Both the position numbers and the translations under genes were made by a program. Below are positions 8,310 to 16,269 of a stretch of 37,123 nt of DNA, piece by piece. Source of the stretch: Solobacterium sp. UBA1761 (lineage in GTDB: Bacteria; Bacillota_I; Bacilli_A; Erysipelotrichales; Erysipelotrichaceae); NCBI GenBank assembly GCA_002315565.1, contig DCHD01000043.1, forward strand, positions 1,071-38,193, written 5' to 3'. The notes under the pieces are model-generated. The model was not told where the DNA came from. It worked only from the letters and a program-made list of their open reading frames with translations, and searched no databases. Each line of letters begins with the position of its first letter. Positions within the stretch are counted from its first letter, which is position 1.

Positions 8310-9573
8310 AGTTTTTCTTTAGGAATTCAACAGTTTTCTGTAATTTAAGATCAGCTTTAAGTGAATCTTCTTTTACGTACTTCTTAACTTCTTCAACTGT
8401 CATTGAATAGTTCTTAGCCATATCAGCGAATTCTTTTTCAACATCGGAATCACTAACTTCGATATTTTCTTTTTTTGCGATTGCTTCAAGTACTAAAGAA
8501 GTCTTAACTTTCTTTTCAGCATCAGCTTTCATGTTTTCCATCAGCTGTTCCTTAGTAGTACCGGTAATCTTGAAATATGTATTCATATCGATACCCTGAG
8601 ACATCATCTGATAGCTGTACTGATTGAACATATCTTCTTCTTCCTGTTTGATCATAACTGCAGGAATTTCAACTTTTGCGTTTTCATTGATCTTTTCAAG
8701 TAAAGCTTCTAAAGCAGTGTTTTCAGCTTCTTTTTCTTTGTTGTTCTTTAAAGATTCTTTGATATGTTTCTTAAGATCTTCTAAAGTCTTAACACCTTCA
8801 ATCTTCATCTCTTCAATAATAGCTTCATCGATTTCAGGAAGAACTTTCTTCTTGATTTCATGAACCTTAACTTTGAAAGTAGCCTTCTTGCCCTTTAATT
8901 CATCTGACTGATAATTCTTAGGGAAAGTTACTTCGATTTCTTTTTCTTCTTCAGCCTTCATGCCTACAAGCTGCTCTTCAAATCCAGGAATGAATGAACC
9001 TGAACCGATAGCAAGGTCATAGTTTTCACCTTTTCCGCCTTCAAATGGAACACCATCTTTGAAACCTTCAAAGTCGATTACAGCTGTATCACCATTTTCA
9101 ACAGCGCCATCTTCTTTTAATACAAGTTCAGCCTTCTGTTCCTGAATCTTCTTTAATTCGTCTTCAACTTCGCTTGCTTTGATGGTAACTTTCTTAGGTT
9201 CATATCCTAAGCCGGTATAAGCACCAAGTTCTACATCAGGTTTAACTGGGCAGATGAATACAAGAATGCATTCTTCTTCAGTAAGAGTATCGATATCAAG
9301 ACTTGGCTGATCGATAAGTTCAACATCATGTTCTTTTACTGCATCAACAAGCATATTCTGAGCAACATTCTGCATTGCTTCAAACATAACCTGCTGAGAA
9401 GTGATGTACTGTTTAACTACAGATTCAGGAGCCTGACCTTTTCTGAAACCTTTTACTTCTACTTTTCTAGCGAGTTTCTTGAAAGCTTCCTTCTGGGCTT
9501 TCTTCCATTCTTCTGCAGGATATTCAGCAGTAATTTTTACTTCGCAATTTTTTGTTTTTTCAATTTTTGACAT
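8308..9573 (-). CDS. tig: Trigger factor (ribosome-associated chaperone / prolyl isomerase)
   Basis: Binds the ribosome exit tunnel and shields nascent chains; also has FKBP-type peptidyl-prolyl isomerase activity. It is 421 residues. Seen: the N-terminal ribosome-docking signature GFRKGQAP (residues 42-49), a central FKBP domain (~150-245, with DTAVIDFEGFKDG and GSGSFIPGFEEQLVG), and a long, charged, helical C-terminal chaperone region. The start has AAGGAG six bases upstream and its own promoter. It is followed by a strong terminator that precedes lon. Charged and low in aromatic residues, as usual for the family. Confidence 0.98.
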   Translation of the reverse strand: MSKIEKTKNCEVKITAEYPAEEWKKAQKEAFKKLARKVEVKGFRKGQAPESVVKQYITSQQVMFEAMQNVAQNMLVDAVKEHDVELIDQPSLDIDTLTEEECILVFICPVKPDVELGAYTGLGYEPKKVTIKASEVEDELKKIQEQKAELVLKEDGAVENGDTAVIDFEGFKDGVPFEGGKGENYDLAIGSGSFIPGFEEQLVGMKAEEEKEIEVTFPKNYQSDELKGKKATFKVKVHEIKKKVLPEIDEAIIEEMKIEGVKTLEDLKKHIKESLKNNKEKEAENTALEALLEKINENAKVEIPAVMIKQEEEDMFNQYSYQMMSQGIDMNTYFKITGTTKEQLMENMKADAEKKVKTSLVLEAIAKKENIEVSDSDVEKEFADMAKNYSMTVEEVKKYVKEDSLKADLKLQKTVEFLKKN

Positions 9574-9597
9574 AATTTACTCCTTAAACGCTTGATT

Positions 9598-9606
9598 ATT
9601 ATAACA
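9598..9606 (-). promoter_or_regulatory. tig promoter (extended -10)
   Basis: TGTTATAAT (TGn plus TATAAT) on the minus strand, about 25 bp before the tig ATG. The leader would be ~18 nt and includes AAGGAG. No clear -35 is visible, as expected for an extended -10 promoter. It lies close to the stop of the upstream DUF3196-like gene. Confidence 0.65.
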
Positions 9607-9612
9607 TAACAA

Positions 9613-10242
9613 TCACATATTGAATGCTGATTCAATATAATCCACTATTTTTTGAACCAAATCTTTTGCTTCTTCACTTTCAAGATTCACAGGAAGCATC
9701 AGCATCGCTTCCTTAAACAATAGATCTTTGGCAAGTACAAGTTTGGATGGTTCTTTCATATATTGGCTTTCAAGCATCTTTACAGCTTCAATATATCCGT
9801 CTGATTCATCAACCGGAAGAACATATTTTGGAATGAATGTATAATCTACTCCATTATTGGAATATGTTATCTCTTCGTTTATTTCCTGCCTTATAAGTGC
9901 ATCAACAAGAATTACCTTGGCATTTACAAATCCGCCTGATGTCAGATAGGCATTCACAATATCAAGATAATCTCTCAGGTTTCTGTATATCAGGGCATTA
10001 ACACTCAGAAGCTGTTCTTCATTTGTTCCTTTAAGACCTGCTTCTATTTTTTCAATATCCATTTCTTTATTCACATGCATTCTTGGTTTGAGCTCATCAA
10101 AAAGTTCATATATTTTCTTTTCAATGTCCTTGGGGATATATGGAGCCTCGAGTTCCTTAAGCACAAGATAATAGGCTTTTTCATATTCTTTCTTAGTAAT
10201 AAGCCCCTCAATTTCTTTAATAAGTTCTTCGTAGTAATTCAT
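9613..10242 (-). CDS. Helical repeat protein, possibly DUF3196
   Basis: Protein of 209 residues with no signal peptide or membrane segment. The composition is strongly helical and acidic; the N-terminal ~50 residues (YEELIKEIEGLITKKEYEKAYYLVLKELEAP) look like a TPR-type helix pair. I recall similar proteins annotated DUF3196 in Erysipelotrichia and Mollicutes, but this is from memory and the function is unknown. A TATAAT box (10250-10255) ends seven bases before the ATG and there is no Shine-Dalgarno sequence, so the mRNA may be leaderless. The gene is divergent from the DUF1846 gene. Confidence 0.6.
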   Translation of the reverse strand: MNYYEELIKEIEGLITKKEYEKAYYLVLKELEAPYIPKDIEKKIYELFDELKPRMHVNKEMDIEKIEAGLKGTNEEQLLSVNALIYRNLRDYLDIVNAYLTSGGFVNAKVILVDALIRQEINEEITYSNNGVDYTFIPKYVLPVDESDGYIEAVKMLESQYMKEPSKLVLAKDLLFKEAMLMLPVNLESEEAKDLVQKIVDYIESAFNM

Positions 10243-10249
10243 ATTCTTA

Positions 10250-10255
10250 ATTATA
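10250..10255 (-). promoter_or_regulatory. -10 box, candidate leaderless promoter of the DUF3196-like gene
   Basis: Perfect TATAAT on the minus strand, then TAAGAAT, then the ATG at 10242. Initiation seven bases downstream of the -10 would place the transcript start on the A of the ATG. The -35 region is only weakly matched. Confidence 0.55.
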
Positions 10256-10278
10256 TATAAATATTTAAAGCTAAATCA

Positions 10279-10306
10279 TTTACAAACACATAATCTTAGG
10301 TATAAA
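10279..10306 (+). promoter_or_regulatory. Promoter of the DUF1846 gene
   Basis: TTTACA (10279-10284), 16 bp, TATAAA (10301-10306). The expected transcript start (10312-10315) lies 2-5 bases before the ATG at 10317, so any 5' leader would be too short for ribosome binding by Shine-Dalgarno pairing. Confidence 0.6.
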
Positions 10307-10316
10307 ATTGCAAAGT

Positions 10317-11798
10317 ATGAAAAATATAGGTTTCAATAATGAGAAGTATATAAGACTTCAGTCCGAGAACATCGAAAAGCGTGTTTCCAAGTTCCAGAAA
10401 CTCTATCTGGAATTCGGCGGTAAGCTGTTTGATGACTTCCATGCGTCAAGAGTTCTTCCTGGCTTTGAACCAGACACCAAGATCAAGATGCTGATGAACA
10501 TCAAAGACAAAGTCGAAATCATGTTCGTAATCAATGCATGTGACATCGAAAAGAACAAAATGCGTTCTGACCTCGGTATTACCTATGCACAGGATCTTTT
10601 CAGACTTATCGACGCTTTCAGAGGTAATGATTTATATGTCGGATCTGTTGTCATCACAAGATATGAAGGACAGTCCGAAGCGAAAGCACTGCGTAAGAAG
10701 CTGGAAAAAGACGGAATCAAAGTTGCCTACCACTATGCTATTGATGATTATCCAAACTGTATTGAAAAGATTCTTTCCAAGGAAGGTTTTGGAAAGAACG
10801 AATACATCAAGACAGAAAAGAAGATTGTCGTTGTAACTGCTCCTGGACCAGGAAGCGGAAAACTCGCAACTTGTCTTAGTCAGATGTACAACGATTCAGT
10901 CAACGGAATCAAAGCAGGATATGCCAAATTTGAAACCTTCCCTATCTGGAATCTTCCGCTGAATCATCCGGTTAACCTTGCCTATGAAGCTGCAACTGTA
11001 GACCTGAATGATGTCAATATGATTGACCCGTTCCATCTTGAAGCCTATAACGAAATAACAGTCAACTATAACCGTGATGTTGAAGCCTTCCCGGTACTTA
11101 ACGAACTGTTCAAAAAAGTTCAGGGTAAAGCAATCTACAAATCACCTACTGATATGGGTGTAAATATGGTTGGCTTCTGTATTGAAAATGACAATGTCTG
11201 CAAGAAAGCCAGCAAAAACGAAGTAATCAGAAGATATTATGATGCTCTTGTCAAAGCCACTCAGGACGATACATATGAAGAACAGATTGCTAAACTTGAA
11301 ACAATCATGCGCAAGATCGGTACGGATCCTAGTGAAAGAACATGTATTGCCAAAGCCAAAGCTGTTGCCGACAAGACAAAAGCTCCTGCCTTTGCGATTG
11401 AACTTCCTGATGGAAGAATCATTACCGGCAAGACTTCAAAACTTCTTGGCTGTGCTTCTGCTGCCCTATTGAATGCTCTTAAAGACCTGGCAGGTCTTCC
11501 TGATATCGATCTTCTTTCCAAAGATGTGATAGTTCCTATTCAGGATTTAAAGACCAATCACTTAAAAGGCCACAATCCACGCCTTCATACTGATGAAGTG
11601 CTGATTGCCCTTGCAATTCAGTCAATGACTGATAAAAACTGTGAAAAAGCACTTGATGCCATTCCACTTCTTAAAAACTGTGAAGCGCATTCCACAGTAA
11701 TTCTTTCAGAAGTTGATTACAAATTATTTAAAAAACTGGAAATGAGAGTTTCTCAGGATCCAGTCTATCAGGTTAAAAAGTTATACCATGGTTCATAG
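10317..11798 (+). CDS. DUF1846 (UPF0371) protein
   Basis: Cytoplasmic protein of 493 residues that matches the conserved DUF1846 family throughout (IGFNNEKYIRLQSENI near the start; FGGKLFDDFHASRVLPGF; VVTAPGPGSGKLATCLSQMY; GYAKFETFPIWNLPLNHPVNLAYEAAT; TDMGVNMVGF). The GPGSGK segment looks like a phosphate-binding loop, but the biochemical role of the family is not established to my knowledge. I chose the ATG at 10317; an in-frame TTG at 10308 lies between the -10 box and the ATG and is less likely. It is one of three plus-strand genes, and its sense strand is visibly richer in C than its minus-strand neighbours, consistent with a lagging-strand gene. It ends in a terminator that includes its own stop codon. 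Confidence 0.9.
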   Translation: MKNIGFNNEKYIRLQSENIEKRVSKFQKLYLEFGGKLFDDFHASRVLPGFEPDTKIKMLMNIKDKVEIMFVINACDIEKNKMRSDLGITYAQDLFRLIDAFRGNDLYVGSVVITRYEGQSEAKALRKKLEKDGIKVAYHYAIDDYPNCIEKILSKEGFGKNEYIKTEKKIVVVTAPGPGSGKLATCLSQMYNDSVNGIKAGYAKFETFPIWNLPLNHPVNLAYEAATVDLNDVNMIDPFHLEAYNEITVNYNRDVEAFPVLNELFKKVQGKAIYKSPTDMGVNMVGFCIENDNVCKKASKNEVIRRYYDALVKATQDDTYEEQIAKLETIMRKIGTDPSERTCIAKAKAVADKTKAPAFAIELPDGRIITGKTSKLLGCASAALLNALKDLAGLPDIDLLSKDVIVPIQDLKTNHLKGHNPRLHTDEVLIALAIQSMTDKNCEKALDAIPLLKNCEAHSTVILSEVDYKLFKKLEMRVSQDPVYQVKKLYHGS

Positions 11799-11814
11799 AA
11801 ATATGAACCTTTTT
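11790..11814 (+). terminator. Intrinsic terminator after the DUF1846 gene
   Basis: Perfect 8 bp stem GGTTCATA/TATGAACC with a GAAA loop, then TTTTT. The TAG stop of the DUF1846 gene (11796-11798) is inside the stem and loop, and the T run touches the stop codon of convergent nth. Confidence 0.85.
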
Positions 11815-12433
11815 ATTTGTTGCATTTACCTTTAAATGGGCATTCATCACACTTAGGATTTCTGGCAAGACAGGTGTATCTTCCAAAGAAGATAAACTGA
11901 TGATGAAGTCTGCACCACTCTTCTTTCGGGAATGCTTTATTAAGTTTTTTTTCAATTGTCAGTACATCATCACTTTCTTTTGCGATACCAAGTCTTTTTG
12001 AAACTCTTGTTACATGAGTATCTACTGCAAAAGCAGGATAGTCAAAGCAGTTGCTTAAAACGACATTTGCTGTTTTTCTTCCAACTCCAGGTAAAGATTC
12101 TAACCCTTCTCTGTTATCAGGAACTGATCCGTTGAATCTTTCTTCAATAGCTTTTGCTGCACCGATGATATTCTGAGCTTTATTCTGATATAAACCAATG
12201 GATCTGATATATTCAATGACTTCATGAATATCTGCATCAGCAAGTTCTTTACTGCCGGGATATTTTTCAAAAAGACAAGGTGTACACATATTGACTCTTT
12301 CATCAGTTGACTGGGCAGATAGGATTACCGCAATAAGTAATTCAAAAGAATTTCTGTGTATTAATTCACAGTGTGCATCAGGGTAGAGTATATTAAGTTC
12401 TTTCTGAATAAGATCAGGACTTATTTTCTTCAT
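11813..12433 (-). CDS. nth: Endonuclease III (DNA glycosylase/AP lyase)
   Basis: Base-excision repair enzyme that removes oxidised pyrimidines and cuts abasic sites. It is 206 residues. Seen: helix-hairpin-helix LPGVGRKTA with catalytic Lys120, catalytic Asp138 (VDTHVTRV), the same numbers as in E. coli, and the C-terminal [4Fe-4S] ligand pattern C-x6-C-x2-C-x5-C (CLARNPKCDECPFKGKC). The start overlaps the end of the DnaD gene by 20 bp. dnaD-nth is the arrangement known from B. subtilis. It is the last gene of the long parE-to-nth run; I see no terminator of its own on this strand beyond the shared hairpin at 11790-11809, which lacks a T run in this direction. Confidence 0.97.
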   Translation of the reverse strand: MKKISPDLIQKELNILYPDAHCELIHRNSFELLIAVILSAQSTDERVNMCTPCLFEKYPGSKELADADIHEVIEYIRSIGLYQNKAQNIIGAAKAIEERFNGSVPDNREGLESLPGVGRKTANVVLSNCFDYPAFAVDTHVTRVSKRLGIAKESDDVLTIEKKLNKAFPKEEWCRLHHQFIFFGRYTCLARNPKCDECPFKGKCNK

Positions 12434-12917
12434 TTCTTAAAACCGCTTCAATATAGGCAATTGAAACCTTTTTGTAAGCCTCAGCTACTCTTAAGGCATC
12501 ATTGAATTTTGCTTCTGAAAATTCATTTATCAGATCACTGGCTTTCTTGAGTTCGTTCTGTGTTAAAGGTCTGGCAAATACAATGTCAAGAGTGTCAAAT
12601 ATATCCTTATTTTCTGCTATTTCATACTGATTGGGATCGAATTCAAAAATACCGTCAATATTGAATACAATACTGTTCTTTTCCGCTTTGATTAAAAGAT
12701 ACTTTTTGGCAACAAGTGAAGCAATCAGTGTATCGATTTTCTTGATGTCACAGGACAGCTTCTTCATCAGATAGTCATAGGAAATCTTTATGCCGTTTCT
12801 GTTGGCAAAATCAGCAACAAGAATAAGCACCAGTTCATCATTGGTGATGTTAAGTTTTTCAAAATTGGCTATCAGCCATGTCTTGGAGTCAAAATAAGGT
12901 TCTTTATACCACTTCAT
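12414..12917 (-). CDS. dnaD: DnaD-type replication protein (short)
   Basis: Probable primosome protein that helps load the replicative helicase. It is 167 residues against ~230 in B. subtilis DnaD. Seen: an N-terminal winged-helix-like part (residues ~5-75: WLIANFEKLNITNDELVLILV...) and the start of the DnaB_2/DnaD motif domain (IVFARPLTQNELKKASDLI...; ...AYIEAVLRN). The protein ends right after the YIxxxL motif, so the positively charged C-terminal tail that binds single-stranded DNA in B. subtilis is missing. Position directly before nth supports the assignment. It overlaps yqeM by four bases and nth by twenty. Confidence 0.85.
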   Translation of the reverse strand: MKWYKEPYFDSKTWLIANFEKLNITNDELVLILVADFANRNGIKISYDYLMKKLSCDIKKIDTLIASLVAKKYLLIKAEKNSIVFNIDGIFEFDPNQYEIAENKDIFDTLDIVFARPLTQNELKKASDLINEFSEAKFNDALRVAEAYKKVSIAYIEAVLRNEENKS

Positions 12918-13621
12918 TGTTTCTTACCTGTAAATAACATTTTTTCATCAGGAATAAAGTCAGTTATGACTTCGCCGACAAATCCTGCTTTATTCATTTT
13001 TTCTTTCAGCATAAGAGAATCAAATACATGCTGAAGATGATGTTCCTGTATCATAACACCATTATCGTAAAAAGTGAAATGTTCATTGATGGTATTTTCT
13101 ATTCTGTCTGAGATTATTGTCCACTGGTATGGAACTCCATCATACAGCTCACCTTCTTCAATATATTCTTCACTGAATTCAAGAAGTCTTACCGGATTAT
13201 GTGTATCAAATATAATTCTTCCACCGGTATTAAGATGTTCATATGCGCATCTGAAGAATGAATCCAGCTGTTTTTCATCAAGATAATTGATTGAATCTAC
13301 AAGGCAGAGTATCAGATCATATTTCTTATCAAGATGATAATCTGTCATATCAAGAAGAAGATACTCACCATCAAAGTTCTTTGAACTTGTTTCTTTCATT
13401 TTAGAAGAGATATCAGAAGCAGTAACTTTATAGCCTTTTTCTTTTAGAATACGGGCCATTACACCAGATCCACTTGCCAGTTCAAGCACAGTAGAAAAAG
13501 GCTCAGATTCAATGAATTTAAGCCAGTAACTGAAACTTTCTTCATCCATTAACAGCCAGTCATAATACTGAGCCAGCCTGTCATATGGTTTTACATCTTT
13601 ATTTCCGGTAAATCCTTCCAT
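12914..13621 (-). CDS. yqeM: YqeM-like SAM-dependent methyltransferase
   Basis: Class I methyltransferase of 235 residues; substrate unknown. Seen: YDRLAQYYDWLL near the N terminus, the SAM-binding motif I VLELASGSGVMARIL (~40-54), acidic residue in VTASDIS, motif LILCLVDSINYL, and the family's FDTHNP segment. It sits directly downstream of rsfS, as in B. subtilis. The chosen ATG overlaps rsfS by 31 bp and has GAGGG three bases upstream, which is closer than ideal; an alternative start a few codons further in cannot be excluded. Confidence 0.88.
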   Translation of the reverse strand: MEGFTGNKDVKPYDRLAQYYDWLLMDEESFSYWLKFIESEPFSTVLELASGSGVMARILKEKGYKVTASDISSKMKETSSKNFDGEYLLLDMTDYHLDKKYDLILCLVDSINYLDEKQLDSFFRCAYEHLNTGGRIIFDTHNPVRLLEFSEEYIEEGELYDGVPYQWTIISDRIENTINEHFTFYDNGVMIQEHHLQHVFDSLMLKEKMNKAGFVGEVITDFIPDEKMLFTGKKQ

Positions 13622-13923
13622 AGTCCCTCAAGATTGTATCTGATTCTTTCTTCTCCGACAAATATGTGGCACACTACTTCACCAAGATCTGCCAGCATCC
13701 ATCCTGAATCTTTAGAATTGGTATTTGGACGGTAATCAATTCCCTCTTTATCACATTCTTCATATATTTCATCGATAATAGCATTGGCTTTACGGCAGTT
13801 GTTTGCTGAAGCAATCACAAAATAATCAACAAGAGGATTTGCTGATCTGATGTCAATTATTTTAATGTTTTCACCCTGCTTTGCATCTATTGCGTTATAT
13901 GCAGCTTCTAATACAGTTTTCAT
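13591..13923 (-). CDS. rsfS: Ribosomal silencing factor RsfS
   Basis: Binds ribosomal protein L14 on the 50S subunit and blocks joining with 30S under starvation. It is 110 residues, normal length. Conserved segments seen: NIKIIDIRSANPLVDYFVIASA (residues ~19-40), the region around DSGWMLADLGEVVCHIF, and the C-terminal YNLEGLW. It overlaps yqeK by 29 bp and yqeM by 31 bp, so the three are probably co-translated. The synteny yqeK-rsfS-yqeM is conserved in Firmicutes. Confidence 0.96.
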   Translation of the reverse strand: MKTVLEAAYNAIDAKQGENIKIIDIRSANPLVDYFVIASANNCRKANAIIDEIYEECDKEGIDYRPNTNSKDSGWMLADLGEVVCHIFVGEERIRYNLEGLWKDLPEIKM

Positions 13924-14467
13924 TTCCTTTATCCTTAAGATATTTTTCTACATCATCTACAAGTGCTCTGTATGCACTTTCCAAATCGATAAACGCATAT
14001 TCCAATAAGCCATCTTCAATCTGTCTTAATGGTTCTCTTTTATCGGCAATATAGATAATCATATTCAGTTTTGTTTTATGTTCACAGATTGTGTGATTGT
14101 ATATTGCATCAAGCACTTCTTCATCTATGTCACTGTAAAGATTTTTCAAAAAATATTTTGCTGTATAACCATGAATTGCTCCAACAGGATAGTTCATCTT
14201 ATCTGGATCGTATTCTTTTAATATGGCGAACTGATCTTCTTTCGGCATTTCCTTGCAGATATCATGAAGAAGTCCTGCAAGATAAGCCTTATCAGAGTCT
14301 ACTTTAGCACTCACCGCCAGCATTCTTGCGGTTTCGGCTACACTTTTGGAATGCTCAAATCTTTTCTCAGACATCGAAAGCTTTACATAATCTTCAACCA
14401 TAGAAAAATCATTGAAGAAGTCCTTCTTTTCTATGTCGCTTAGTTTTTCAATATCAATCATTCTCAT
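13895..14467 (-). CDS. yqeK: YqeK-type HD phosphohydrolase (Ap4A hydrolase)
   Basis: HD-domain hydrolase of 190 residues. YqeK proteins symmetrically split diadenosine tetraphosphate (Ap4A), a stress nucleotide. Seen: His39 (FEHSKSVAETA), His68-Asp69 (LLHDICK), His99 (IHGYTAK), His125 (NHT) and Asp142 (YIADK), the complete metal-binding HD set. About 30 residues precede the domain. In B. subtilis nadD lies directly upstream of yqeK, and the two are fused in some Firmicutes; here no nadD is present, and the N-terminal stretch is too short to be a nucleotidyltransferase. It overlaps yhbY by four bases. Confidence 0.93.
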   Translation of the reverse strand: MRMIDIEKLSDIEKKDFFNDFSMVEDYVKLSMSEKRFEHSKSVAETARMLAVSAKVDSDKAYLAGLLHDICKEMPKEDQFAILKEYDPDKMNYPVGAIHGYTAKYFLKNLYSDIDEEVLDAIYNHTICEHKTKLNMIIYIADKREPLRQIEDGLLEYAFIDLESAYRALVDDVEKYLKDKGNENCIRSCI

Positions 14468-14751
14468 GGAAGAATGATTTTATGCTCCTTACTTCTTCTG
14501 TACAGAATAATCTGTCTTCCGATAGTCTGTACAAGTTCAGCATTGGTATTAGACAAAAGATCAATGACAATTTCATTTTTCTCCTGTTCACAACTTTTAA
14601 GTACAGATACTTTAACAAGTTCATGTGCTTCTAAAGATGTATCAAGTGTATCAATAACCGTTTCAGTTACACCATCTTTTCCAATCATGACATTGGCTTT
14701 AAGATGATTTGCTTCAGCTCTTAAGAATCTTTTCTGTTTTCCATTAAGCAT
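14464..14751 (-). CDS. yhbY: YhbY/YqeI CRM-domain RNA-binding protein
   Basis: Small RNA-binding protein of 95 residues made of a single CRM domain; relatives bind pre-50S particles. Seen: LNGKQKRFLRAEANHL at the N terminus, the loop IGKDGVT in place of the common GKGG motif, ELVKVSVL, and the C-terminal IILYRRSKE. The ATG overlaps the yqeH stop by one base and its stop overlaps the yqeK start by four, indicating translational coupling within the yqe cluster. Confidence 0.95.
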   Translation of the reverse strand: MLNGKQKRFLRAEANHLKANVMIGKDGVTETVIDTLDTSLEAHELVKVSVLKSCEQEKNEIVIDLLSNTNAELVQTIGRQIILYRRSKEHKIILP

Positions 14752-15788
14752 TAGATAAATACCTCACTTTCATATATTCTGATTTTATCGTTTATGGCGA
14801 TTGTAATCTTTGCTTCACCCTTGATTCTGATAAGGCCGAATCCCTTAATCAGGAATGTACGCATCGATTTTACAGTATAATCATTTCTCTTCCATGGAAG
14901 AAGTGTATATTCATATTTCTTTTGAAGATATCTTTCTCTGTTGGCGAAATTTGTACGGTGTATATCATCATGTATCGCTTCAAATATTACTGAACAGTTC
15001 TTCTTTGGTGCGACATCGATTTCAAACAGTTTCGACATAAAGAATGACTGTTTTTCATATACCTGATATACAAGTGGTTTAACAGTTCTGTATTCAAGAT
15101 ACTTCTTGAGCTTATCAAGCGGCATATTGACCAGAATATTGTCAAGATCATCAATGCCAGGTGTATCAATGAAAATATAGCCGTTATGTTCCATCTCCAG
15201 CGCACCTACGGTAGTACCAGGATAGATTGAAACAGTAAGATTGCTGTTTCCAAGGAGTCTGTTGATTATTGTAGATTTACCGGCATTTGATTTTCCGACA
15301 AATACAACTTTTTTGTATCCGAATTCTTCCAGACAGTTATAGAACAAAGATTCAAACGAAGAATCCTTATGGTGAGTCAACAGCATATCCTTAACATTCG
15401 GATAAAGTTTATGTATTTTTCTGAATACACCAGTATATATTTCGTTTATACGTTCATCAGTTACATTATTTGGAAGAAGGTCAATCTTGTTTACGATAAA
15501 CAGAACATCATTGAATCTGAACTGTTCAATAAAATTTTCCTGGTCAAGTACCAGTGCTTCATAACAGTCAACTATCAGTACATATAGAGCATTACTGTAC
15601 CCGGCATAGATACTTTTTAGTTCTTTATTGTAGTTACGCTGAATATACTTTGAAGTATCCCCGTAATGAACCAATTTAAAACATCTCTGACAATATTTCT
15701 GTTCAGGTGAATTTACATATCCAGGCTCATCAGGACTGGCATTCTGTAAAGAAATACCACATCCAAGACATTTATTTTCGAACGACAT
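14751..15788 (-). CDS. yqeH: YqeH circularly permuted GTPase
   Basis: Ribosome-assembly GTPase for the 30S subunit. It is 345 residues from the chosen start. Seen: an N-terminal zinc finger (Cys7, Cys10, Cys33, Cys36), then the permuted order of GTP motifs: G4 VNKIDLLP before G1 VGKSNAGKST and G3 DTPGID. The C-terminal part is the RNA-binding region. I chose the ATG at 15788 because the upstream alternatives (TTG 15845, ATG 15842) would overlap yqeG by over 70 bp and add residues not typical of the family. No ribosome-binding site is visible before any of them, so initiation probably depends on translation of yqeG, which it overlaps by 17 bp. Confidence 0.93.
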   Translation of the reverse strand: MSFENKCLGCGISLQNASPDEPGYVNSPEQKYCQRCFKLVHYGDTSKYIQRNYNKELKSIYAGYSNALYVLIVDCYEALVLDQENFIEQFRFNDVLFIVNKIDLLPNNVTDERINEIYTGVFRKIHKLYPNVKDMLLTHHKDSSFESLFYNCLEEFGYKKVVFVGKSNAGKSTIINRLLGNSNLTVSIYPGTTVGALEMEHNGYIFIDTPGIDDLDNILVNMPLDKLKKYLEYRTVKPLVYQVYEKQSFFMSKLFEIDVAPKKNCSVIFEAIHDDIHRTNFANRERYLQKKYEYTLLPWKRNDYTVKSMRTFLIKGFGLIRIKGEAKITIAINDKIRIYESEVFI

Positions 15789-16269
15789 ATTTAAAAAGGA
15801 ATTTTTCGATATTGCGGTTGAATCGTGTATAGAATTTCTCATCAACAGAGAATGGTTTTACATAGATACTTGTAAGACCGAATTTCTTTGTGCCAAAGAC
15901 ATCAGTAACAAGCTGATCACCCATTGTAAGAACAGTTTTCTTGTTGAAATGGTGTCTTTTCCAGATTCTAAAATAAACCAGAAACAATGGTTTAAAACTC
16001 CAGGCATACCATTCGACGTCGAGATTCTGACAGAATCTTTTTACACGTTCAGTAGTATTGTTGGAATATATGATAACTTCAAACCCACTGTTTTTAAGCC
16101 ATTCTACCCTTCTTTTTGCAGTTTCATTTGGATCTGGTGTATATTCATCAACAAGCGTATTGTCGATGTCAAGAAGAATTACTCTGTAACCGAGTGAATA
16201 ATACTTTTCAGGATTGAAATCTTCGAATTTATCGATGATCTCATCAGGTGTAAACAGGTATGAAATCAT
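15772..16269 (-). CDS. yqeG: YqeG-type HAD-family phosphatase
   Basis: Haloacid-dehalogenase-fold phosphatase of 165 residues; the physiological substrate is not known. Seen: motif I LLDIDNTL (Asp34, Asp36), motif II threonine/serine in VIIYSNNT, and motif III/IV TMGDQLVTDVFG. It is the first member of the yqe cluster, four bases overlapped with the end of parC, so the topoisomerase genes and the ribosome-assembly cluster are translationally joined here. In B. subtilis yqeG also precedes yqeH. Confidence 0.93.
   Translation of the reverse strand: MISYLFTPDEIIDKFEDFNPEKYYSLGYRVILLDIDNTLVDEYTPDPNETAKRRVEWLKNSGFEVIIYSNNTTERVKRFCQNLDVEWYAWSFKPLFLVYFRIWKRHHFNKKTVLTMGDQLVTDVFGTKKFGLTSIYVKPFSVDEKFYTRFNRNIEKFLFKYVVRK

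Noticed and set aside
10308..10316. TTG start for the DUF1846 gene
   Set aside because: It lies between the -10 box and the predicted transcript start, so it would not be in the mRNA; ATG 10317 is preferred, although AGG seven bases before the TTG leaves some doubt.
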